Shown here piece after piece: positions 7,255 to 12,351 of a stretch of 12,351 bases of DNA (position 1 is the first letter of the stretch; each line of letters begins with the position of its first letter). The notes below the pieces were generated by a model, which saw nothing but the letters and a program-made list of their open reading frames with translations, ran no database searches and was not told the DNA's origin. The position numbers and the translations under genes were made by a program. Origin of the DNA: Armatimonadetes bacterium UBA5419. GTDB lineage: Bacteria; Armatimonadota; UBA10988. Location: NCBI GenBank assembly GCA_002409445.1, contig DHNJ01000027.1, positions 1,569 through 13,919 on the forward strand. Reading direction: 5' to 3'.

Positions 7255-8109
7255 GGGGTCGGGCGCCGGGTCGGGCGCGGGCGGCTCGCCAACGTCGACC
7301 ACCTCGTCATCTGGCTCCGTGTCGAGCGGGTCGGGTGCCGCGGCCTCGTCGGCCGGCGGCTCGGGGCGGGTGATGTCGGTGGGGGCGGGAGGCGGCGGGT
7401 AGGCGGGCTGGCGCAGCAGCTTGGCGCGGCCGACCGGCCAGACGACGGCCACCGCGCGCCCAATCAGCGCCTCGCGCGCGACGAACGGCTCGCGTTCGAA
7501 GCGGCTGCTGTCGCGGCTCTGGCGGCGATTGTCGCCCAGCAGAAAGACGCTGTCGGGCGGCACAACCTGGGGCCCAAAGACGCGGTCGGAGGCCTCCGGT
7601 GCGTAGGCCTCGGGCAGTTCGTCGCCGTTGATCAGCGTCTGTCCCTGGTCGTTGATCTGCACGGTGTCGCCGCTGAGGCCGACGACGCGTTTGACCATCA
7701 GGCCCGAGTCGAGCAGCGTGTTGCGCGCATCGAGCCGAAAGACGACGATCTCGCCGCGCTGGGGCGGCCGCTGCCAGTAGGCCGCGCGGCTGACCAGCAG
7801 GCGGTCGGGCGCGCCGTCGGTCTCGGGGGTCAGCGTGCCGTGGAGGGTTGGCGCCATGCTGGTCGAGGTGACCACGGCGACCTGCGCGACGAACGGGCGA
7901 ACCAGCAGGTAAACTACGGCGATCGCCAGCAAGCCGGCATCGAGCCAATCGAGCCAGTCGTCGGGCCGGTAGGCGGGGGCCGGCGCGACGGGTGGCCGCC
8001 GGCGGCGCCAGGCGGCGACGACCAGGCGCAGCAGCAGGAGCCCGAGGAGCATCAACCCGACGATCGGGTCGAGGTCCAAGCGGGCTAGGATGTGCTCAAG
8101 CCAGGCCAA
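7231..8109 (-). CDS. lepB: Signal peptidase I with acidic proline-rich tail
   Basis: This 292-residue membrane protease removes signal peptides from exported proteins. Two membrane helices are visible, at about 16-33 and 57-73, with a basic WRRRRPP loop between them. The catalytic domain then carries box B TSTSMAPTL with nucleophile Ser84, box D MVKRVVGLSGD with general base Lys140, and box E GDNRRQSRDSS (192-202). After the core, at about residue 233, a tail of some 60 residues is dominated by P, D, E and A (PDPLDTEPDDEVVD, PAPDPAPDPLEPERAP) and is probably disordered; this is not usual for the family. The start is TTG at 8107-8109 on the minus strand, with only a weak GGAG upstream, so a slightly different start is possible. 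The stop at 7231-7233 lies inside the HAD gene. It is divergent from the glycosyltransferase. Confidence 0.93.
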   Translation of the reverse strand: MAWLEHILARLDLDPIVGLMLLGLLLLRLVVAAWRRRRPPVAPAPAYRPDDWLDWLDAGLLAIAVVYLLVRPFVAQVAVVTSTSMAPTLHGTLTPETDGAPDRLLVSRAAYWQRPPQRGEIVVFRLDARNTLLDSGLMVKRVVGLSGDTVQINDQGQTLINGDELPEAYAPEASDRVFGPQVVPPDSVFLLGDNRRQSRDSSRFEREPFVAREALIGRAVAVVWPVGRAKLLRQPAYPPPPAPTDITRPEPPADEAAAPDPLDTEPDDEVVDVGEPPAPDPAPDPLEPERAP

Positions 8110-8134
8110 GATGGTTCGTCGCTCCGCCCCGCCC

Positions 8135-8164
8135 AGTCTAACGCCGGGGCCTGGCTTGCGCCAA
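8135..8164 (-). promoter_or_regulatory. Candidate promoter of lepB
   Basis: On the minus strand TTGGCG (8159-8164, 4 of 6 to the -35 consensus) and TAGACT (8135-8140, 4 of 6 to the -10) are 18 bases apart. Transcription would begin near 8128, about 19 bases before the TTG start codon, which supports that start. Confidence 0.35.
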
Positions 8165-8213
8165 GGGGTTGGGGAATGAACGGCGCCCAGAACGCCGCGT
8201 CACGGGCCGGACG

Positions 8214-8222
8214 TGCTATCGT
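8214..8222 (+). promoter_or_regulatory. Extended -10-like element TGCTATCGT before the glycosyltransferase operon
   Basis: TGCTATCGT, continued as GAAGGGT, closely matches TGGTATCGTGAGGGT before the HAD gene at 6565. It ends 19 bases before the ATG at 8242, with GGAAGG (8230-8235) between. If it is the -10, the in-frame ATG at 8176 cannot be used and 8242 is the start. Confidence 0.35.
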
Positions 8223-8241
8223 GAAGGGTGGAAGGTTCGCC

Positions 8242-9159
8242 ATGTCGTCTGCGCCGCGCGTCTCGGTTCTCGTGCCCTGTTACAACGAGGTCGGCACCGT
8301 CCGCGAACTGTGGGCGCAGGTGCGCGCGCAGTTCGCGGCGCTGGGTGTCGCCGGCGAGGTCGTCTTTGTCGACGACGGCTCGACCGACGGCACGCGCGAG
8401 GTGCTACGCGAGCTGGCCGCCGAGGACCCGGCGACGCAAGTCCTCCTGTTGCGCCGCAACCTGGGCAAGGCCGCGGCGCTCGACGTCGGCTTCCGCGCTA
8501 CCCGCGGCGACTTCGTGCTGACCATGGACGCCGACCTGCAGGACGATCCCGCCGAGATGCCACGCTTCATCGAGGCGCTCGAGAGCTTCGACGTCGTCGG
8601 TGGTTGGAAGGCCGTGCGTCACGATCCGGTAGAGAAGACACTACCAAGCAAGCTGTTCAACGCCACGGTGCGCAAGGTCACCGGGGTGCAGCTGCACGAT
8701 ATGAACTGTGGCTACAAGGGCTACCGCCGGGCGGTGGTCGACGAGCTGCGGCTGTGGGGCGAGCTGCACCGCTATATCCCGGTGCTGACCACCGCGCGCG
8801 GGTTCACCCTGGGCGAGTTGGCGGTGACCCACCATGCGCGGCGCAGCGGGGTCTCGAAGTACGGCTGGGAGCGGTACCTGCGCGGCCTGCTGGACCTGTT
8901 CACTGTCGTCTACATCACCCGCTACCGCAGCCGGCCGCTGCACTTCCTGGGCACCTGGGCGCTGGCGTTCAAGCTGCTCGGGTTGCTGCTGCTGCTACTG
9001 GTCTGCTTCACGCACAACCTCGCGCTGGGCGTGCTGTCGGGGGTGCTGCTGGCCTGTGCGGGCAGTTGGTGGGCGGTCGGGCTGGCGGCCGAGGGCGGGC
9101 ACGCCGCGGCCTATACCAGCCTGCCCGACTACCCGGTGGCCGAGCGGCTGAACGGCTGA
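8242..9159 (+). CDS. Polyprenyl-phosphate-type family 2 glycosyltransferase
   Basis: The 305-residue protein has an N-terminal GT-A domain: SVLVPCYNEVGTV (8-20), VFVDDGSTDGT with D44-D45, RRNLGKAAALDVGF, and the metal-binding DADLQDDP with D96/D98. PSKLFNATVRKVTG, DMNCGYKGYRR and the region after HRYIPVL (178-182 region) match the GtrB/dolichyl-phosphate-mannose synthase-like group, including ArnC and CpsE-like neighbours. These enzymes move a sugar from a nucleotide donor to undecaprenyl phosphate on the inner face of the membrane for later use in polymers or glycosylation. Two C-terminal membrane helices (about 234-254 and 258-282) anchor it. The start at 8242 has GGAAGG six bases upstream; an in-frame ATG at 8176 would add 22 residues before the domain and is less likely. 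It is followed after 25 bases by the sugar epimerase gene, so the two are probably co-transcribed. The sugar and acceptor are unknown. Confidence 0.9.
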   Translation: MSSAPRVSVLVPCYNEVGTVRELWAQVRAQFAALGVAGEVVFVDDGSTDGTREVLRELAAEDPATQVLLLRRNLGKAAALDVGFRATRGDFVLTMDADLQDDPAEMPRFIEALESFDVVGGWKAVRHDPVEKTLPSKLFNATVRKVTGVQLHDMNCGYKGYRRAVVDELRLWGELHRYIPVLTTARGFTLGELAVTHHARRSGVSKYGWERYLRGLLDLFTVVYITRYRSRPLHFLGTWALAFKLLGLLLLLLVCFTHNLALGVLSGVLLACAGSWWAVGLAAEGGHAAAYTSLPDYPVAERLNG

Positions 9160-9184
9160 GGCTCAGGGGCTGGGAGGAGTTGAC

Positions 9185-10000
9185 GTGAAGTTTGCCGCCT
9201 GTAACGAGATGTTCGGTGAGACGCCGTTTGAGGAGACCTGCGAGACGCTGGCCCAGCTGGGCTACCAGGGCGTGGAGGTCGCGCCGTTCACTCTGGCCGA
9301 CGACGTGCGGACGATTGACGCGGCCGAGCGCGCGCGGCTGCGCGGTATCGCCGAGGGCGCGGGGCTGGAGGTGGTCGGGCTGCACTGGCTGCTGATCAAG
9401 CCCGAGGGCCTGCACCTGACCACGCCGGACGACGCGCTGCGGCAGCGGACGACCGAGTACATGCTGGCGCTGGTCGATTTCTGCGCCGATCTGGGCGGCT
9501 CGATCATGGTCTGCGGCTCGCCCAAGCAGCGGACCGTGCTGGACAGCTACGAGGCGGCCTGGGCGCGCGCGGTCGAGGTCTTCCGGGCGATGGGCGAACG
9601 CGGCGCGGCGCGCGGCGTGACCGTCTGCATCGAGCCGCTGGCGCCGACCGAGACCGAGTTCCTGCAGACCGCGGCGGAGGTGGAGTCGATGCTTGCCGAC
9701 ATCGACCACCCCAACTGCGCGCTGATCCTCGATGTCAAAGCGATGGACGGTGGCGAGGGCCGGCCGCCGCACGAGGTCGTCCTGGACCACGCAAAACACC
9801 TGCGCCACGTCCACGTCAACGACCCGAACCTGCTGGGGCCGGGCATGGGCGATTTCGACCACGCGGCGATGGGCCGCGCGCTGCGGCAACTGGACTACCA
9901 GGGTTACGTGTCGGTCGAGGTCTTCCGCTTCGAGCAGAGCGGCGCCGAGATCGCCGCGGCCAGCCTCGACGGGCTGCGCCGCTGGTATGGAGAGGCATAG
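9185..10000 (+). CDS. TIM-barrel sugar (phosphate) epimerase/isomerase
   Basis: The 271-residue product belongs to the xylose isomerase-like TIM-barrel superfamily (AP endonuclease 2 fold), which includes tagatose/psicose 3-epimerase, IolE and IolI. Four metal ligands sit at the expected strand ends: Glu150 in VCIEPL, Asp183 in ILDVKAM, His210 in VHVND and Glu245 in VSVEVF. MKFAACNEMF, GYQGVEV and GLEVVGLHWLL are the usual first barrel strands. A ketose 3-epimerase or a hydroxypyruvate isomerase-like activity is plausible; the substrate cannot be fixed from sequence. The start is GTG at 9185, five bases after a very strong GGGAGGAG (9172-9179). The stop TAG at 9998-10000 touches the ATG of the next gene, so the two are translationally coupled. 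The metal site and length are normal, so it should be active. Confidence 0.88.
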   Translation: MKFAACNEMFGETPFEETCETLAQLGYQGVEVAPFTLADDVRTIDAAERARLRGIAEGAGLEVVGLHWLLIKPEGLHLTTPDDALRQRTTEYMLALVDFCADLGGSIMVCGSPKQRTVLDSYEAAWARAVEVFRAMGERGAARGVTVCIEPLAPTETEFLQTAAEVESMLADIDHPNCALILDVKAMDGGEGRPPHEVVLDHAKHLRHVHVNDPNLLGPGMGDFDHAAMGRALRQLDYQGYVSVEVFRFEQSGAEIAAASLDGLRRWYGEA

Positions 10001-11272
10001 ATGGCGACGATCACCGAGGTCCTGGAGAAGTACCGCGACCACCTGAACCCCGGCTTTGCCAAGCTGCTCGATTTCATGGGCTTTGGCGTCGTCGAGCATC
10101 GCGCCGCGGGCTGCCGCGTTTGGGATGAGGACGGGCAGGAGTACCTCGATTTCCTGGGCGGTTTCGGCGTCTTCAGCCTGGGCCACAACCCGCCCGAGGT
10201 CGCCGCGGCGCTGCGCGAGCAACTAGCGCTGATGCCGATGAGCACACGCCTGATGCTTAGCCGCCAGCAGGCCGACCTGGCCGACCTCCTCGCCGAGATC
10301 ACGCCGGGCGACCTGCAGCATGTCTTCTTCTGCAACAGCGGCGCCGAGGCGGTCGAGGGCGCGCTGAAGCTGGTCCGGCTCTGGTTCCACCAGCGGGGCG
10401 AGGAGCGGCCGAAGTTTGTCAGCGCCAAGGAGTCGTTCCACGGCAAGACGCTGGGCTCGCTCTCGGTCTCCGGCCGCGATAAGTACCGGCTGCCGTTCGC
10501 GCCGCTGCTGCCCGAGGTGGCGCACGTGCCGTTCGGCGATGCCGAGGCGCTGGCCGCGGCGGTTGACGAGCGCACGGCAGCTGTGGTCCTCGAGCCGGTG
10601 CAGGGCGAGGCGGGCGCGATCGTGCCGCCGGACGGCTACCTGACCGCGGCGCGCGCGGCCTGCGACCGGGTCGGCGCGAAGTTGATCCTCGACGAGGTGC
10701 AGACCGGTTTCGGCCGCACCGGCTACCTGTTCGCCGCCGAGCGCGACGGGGTGGCGCCAGACGTGATGTGCCTGGCCAAGGCGCTGGGCGGCGGCGTGAT
10801 GCCGCTCGGGGCGTTCATCGCGACGCCGGAGCTGTGGCAGCCGATGGTCGGCGAGCCGCTGTTGCACACGAGCACCTGGGGCGGCAATCCGCTGGCCTGC
10901 GCGGCCGGCTTGGCGGCGGTGCGCTCGATTCTCGACCAGAACCTCGCCGCGCGCGCGGCCGACCTGGGCGAGCGGCTGCTGCGTGGCCTGCACGAGCTGG
11001 CGGCGAAGCACCCGACGCTGATCCGTAGCGTCCGCGGGCGTGGGCTGCTGATCGGCGTCGAGTTCCACAGCGAGGACGTGGGCAGCCTGACGATCGCCAA
11101 GCTGGCACAGAAGCGGCTGCTGATCGCCTTCGCCCTCAACAAGCCCGAGGTCATGCGGCTGGAGCCGCCGCTGATCGTCACGGCCGAGGAGATCGACTGG
11201 GTGCTCGGCGCGTTGGCCGAGGCGCTGGACGAGACGGCGGAACTCGTGGCGATGCTGACCGGCGAGGACTAG
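10001..11272 (+). CDS. Class III PLP aminotransferase, putrescine aminotransferase (YgjG)-like
   Basis: The 423-residue protein is a fold-type I, class III aminotransferase. SGAEAVEGALK (113-123) binds the cofactor phosphate, LEPVQGE (197-203) and ILDEVQTGFGRTG with Asp231 hold the pyridine ring, and Lys260 in LAKALGGG forms the Schiff base. The details FLGGFGVFSLGHNPPEV, PFAPLLPEVAHVPFG and LNKPEVMRLEPPL match from memory E. coli putrescine aminotransferase YgjG more closely than acetylornithine or GABA aminotransferases, although YgjG has a longer N-terminus. The likely reaction moves an omega-amino group from a diamine to 2-oxoglutarate. Acetylornithine or another omega-amino donor remains possible. 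The ATG directly follows the epimerase stop, with GGAGAGG (9989-9995) inside that gene, so the two are coupled. Its TAG shares the CTAG at 11269-11272 with the convergent gdx stop. Confidence 0.9.
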   Translation: MATITEVLEKYRDHLNPGFAKLLDFMGFGVVEHRAAGCRVWDEDGQEYLDFLGGFGVFSLGHNPPEVAAALREQLALMPMSTRLMLSRQQADLADLLAEITPGDLQHVFFCNSGAEAVEGALKLVRLWFHQRGEERPKFVSAKESFHGKTLGSLSVSGRDKYRLPFAPLLPEVAHVPFGDAEALAAAVDERTAAVVLEPVQGEAGAIVPPDGYLTAARAACDRVGAKLILDEVQTGFGRTGYLFAAERDGVAPDVMCLAKALGGGVMPLGAFIATPELWQPMVGEPLLHTSTWGGNPLACAAGLAAVRSILDQNLAARAADLGERLLRGLHELAAKHPTLIRSVRGRGLLIGVEFHSEDVGSLTIAKLAQKRLLIAFALNKPEVMRLEPPLIVTAEEIDWVLGALAEALDETAELVAMLTGED

Positions 11273-11586
11273 TCGCTGGCGGTGCCGATCAGCACGATGC
11301 CCGCGACGATGAGCAGAGCCGCGCCGATGCGCTGCGCGGTCGCCGGTTCGCCGAGGGCCACGACACCGACGATGAACGCGCCGACCGCGCCGATCCCGGT
11401 CCAGGCCAGATACGAGGTGCCCAGCGGCAGGGTCTTCATCGCGATCGCCAGGAACCAGACGCTGATGATCATCGCGACGATGCAGACCAGGGTATAGCTG
11501 AGTTGGGTGAAGCCGTCCGACAGCTTCATCGCGTAGGACCAGACGACCTCGAACAGGCCTCCGACGATCAGGATCAGCCAAGCCAT
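11269..11586 (-). CDS. gdx: SMR-family guanidinium exporter, Gdx/SugE-type
   Basis: The 105-residue protein has four membrane helices (about 2-20, 29-49, 57-78 and 84-102) and begins MAWLILIVGGLFEVVW. As in Gdx proteins, it carries the proton/substrate Glu13, Trp16, Ser42 in ISVW, Tyr59 and Trp62 in SYLAWTGIGAVGA, which I recall as the binding-site set of Gdx from Clostridia. KTLPLGTSY and LGEPATAQRI are typical as well. Gdx works as an antiparallel homodimer that exports guanidinium ion in exchange for two protons, and is related to EmrE, which instead exports drugs. The family's EmrE-type sequences differ at several of these positions. The gene is only four bases after the SorC regulator stop and is translated from GGAGAG (11595-11600) inside that gene. 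No guanidine riboswitch can fit in this gap; one could still precede the regulator beyond the window. Confidence 0.88.
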   Translation of the reverse strand: MAWLILIVGGLFEVVWSYAMKLSDGFTQLSYTLVCIVAMIISVWFLAIAMKTLPLGTSYLAWTGIGAVGAFIVGVVALGEPATAQRIGAALLIVAGIVLIGTASD

Positions 11587-11590
11587 AGAG

Positions 11591-12351
11591 CTAACTCTCC
11601 GTTTGTAGCAACGCGTGGGCGGTCACGTAGTCGGTAAGCAGGACGTTGATCAGGCCCAGGTCGGCCGCGGCGCGGATCGCGGGCAGCCGGTCGGGGTCGG
11701 CGCCGGCAACGCCGATCACCGAGCAGTCGGGCGTCGCGGCGAGGTCACGCTGGCGCTGTGGTGACAGCCCCAACAGCTCGACTCCGGGGACGGTGACCAC
11801 CTCCTCGTTGGTGTAGTACCAACCGCAGATCTCGCCCACCGCGCCGGTGCGGTCGACCAGTTCGACAATCTGCGCGGGATCGACCATGCCGCTCTGGAGC
11901 AAGGTTTGCTCGCGTAGCTGGCGCTCGCCATCGGCGTCGGTCTGGTAGGGGCAGGAGAGACTGGTTAGGATGACGTTGACCGACTGCTCCAAGCGGGCGA
12001 GCGGGCCAGCGATCAGCGGCACCTCGCGCAGGATCTGGGCGTGCTGGCTGGAGACGACGGCGGGGGCGGGGATCCACTCGTAGTGGCCGGCGTAGATGCG
12101 GGCCAGCTCCTGGGCCAGGCGGTTGGCGTCGTAGGGGTACTCGCGGCTGCGCAGGTAGCCGAGCATCGGCAGTACTTCGAGCTGGGGCAGGGGCATCGTC
12201 GGGCGCAGGTGGCGCAGGACGTTGTCGACCATCTCGCCGCGGGCGACGGCGACGACGGGGTCGGCCTGGCGGCGGCGGCTGCTGAGCAGGAAGTCGAGCC
12301 GGCCCGCGGCGCGCTCGGCCAGCTCGTCGGCGACCGCGCGGCGGGCGGCGG
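11591..12351 (-). CDS. SorC-type sugar-binding transcriptional regulator (5' end outside window)
   Basis: The reading frame stays open on the minus strand from the window edge down to the TAG at 11591-11593, giving 252 visible residues. The ATG at 12230-12232 is therefore internal. The visible part is the C-terminal effector domain of the SorC/DeoR-like family. VADELAERAAGRLDFLL and VVAVARGEMVDNVLRHL occupy the place of the family's G-V-S-W-G-x-T-x region. DANRLAQELARIYAGHYEWIPAPAVV follows, then GAVGEICGWYY in the typical AVGDICGRFF position. The family's end signature is present as SVIGVAGADPDRLPAIRAAADLGLINVLLTDYVTAHALL. Members sense sugar phosphates and bind DNA through an N-terminal helix-turn-helix, which would be off the window. 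Several of the usual sugar-contact residues in the G-V-S-W segment are changed, so the effector may differ. It is the upstream partner of gdx in one transcript. Confidence 0.85.
   Translation of the reverse strand, partial: AARRAVADELAERAAGRLDFLLSSRRRQADPVVAVARGEMVDNVLRHLRPTMPLPQLEVLPMLGYLRSREYPYDANRLAQELARIYAGHYEWIPAPAVVSSQHAQILREVPLIAGPLARLEQSVNVILTSLSCPYQTDADGERQLREQTLLQSGMVDPAQIVELVDRTGAVGEICGWYYTNEEVVTVPGVELLGLSPQRQRDLAATPDCSVIGVAGADPDRLPAIRAAADLGLINVLLTDYVTAHALLQTES

Noticed and set aside
8176..8241. Upstream ATG at 8176 for the glycosyltransferase
   Set aside because: The extra residues lack similarity to the family, and a -10-like element and good ribosome site lie downstream, before 8242.
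9008..10222. 404-codon open frame on the minus strand opposite the epimerase and part of its neighbours
   Set aside because: It runs across parts of three well-supported plus-strand genes and its product is a low-information Q/R/A/H-rich sequence; a shadow of codon bias.
10223..11581. 452-codon open frame on the minus strand opposite the aminotransferase and through gdx in another frame
   Set aside because: R-, H- and Q-rich with no domain, and it overlaps two firmly identified genes.
11587..11590. Guanidine riboswitch directly upstream of gdx
   Set aside because: Only four bases separate gdx from the preceding gene, so no aptamer can be present there.

Overview
The window is GC-rich bacterial chromosomal DNA with densely packed genes on both strands and good Shine-Dalgarno sites. 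Two prepilin-like proteins share the N-terminal signature FTLIELLVVIAIIAILAAILF, followed by FPVFAKAREKAR, SCLSN and MMYxQDYD, and an H-X9-DG motif near the C-terminus. From general knowledge this combination is typical of Armatimonadota; Planctomycetota-like lineages carry related but different versions. The phylum assignment is an inference from these motifs. There are no RNA genes, insertion sequences, phage genes or CRISPR arrays.

Left part (1-4352, all on +). The window opens inside a beta-propeller protein made of repeated VWVA...W blades. It is followed by two paralogous prepilin-like proteins and a FecR-domain protein with one membrane segment. The first prepilin-like gene has a -1 frame break inside its H-X9-DG motif, exactly at a G GGT TTG heptamer. 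Hairpins follow both prepilin-like genes. These genes look like envelope or surface functions, each with its own transcription signals rather than one tight operon.

Middle part (4353-8109). A strong hairpin separates the FecR gene from the convergent groES-groEL operon on the minus strand. No CIRCE operator is visible upstream of groES. Divergent from groES is a HAD-family phosphatase, whose 3' end overlaps antisense with a signal peptidase I gene (TTG start, acidic proline-rich tail).

Right part (8110-12351). Divergent from the signal peptidase is a three-gene plus-strand operon: a membrane-anchored family 2 glycosyltransferase, a TIM-barrel sugar epimerase/isomerase with an intact metal site, and a class III aminotransferase closest to the putrescine aminotransferase group. 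Converging on it from the right edge is a SorC-type sugar-sensing transcriptional regulator (5' end outside the window), four bases ahead of an SMR transporter with every binding-site residue I recall for the guanidinium exporter Gdx. The gdx and aminotransferase stop codons share a single CTAG.

Most of the window is ordinary housekeeping and accessory metabolism. The points most worth a second look are the frame break in the first prepilin-like gene, the regulator-gdx pairing, and short AT-rich inverted repeats and shared promoter-like motifs upstream of several genes. I see no strong case for an undescribed multi-gene system.
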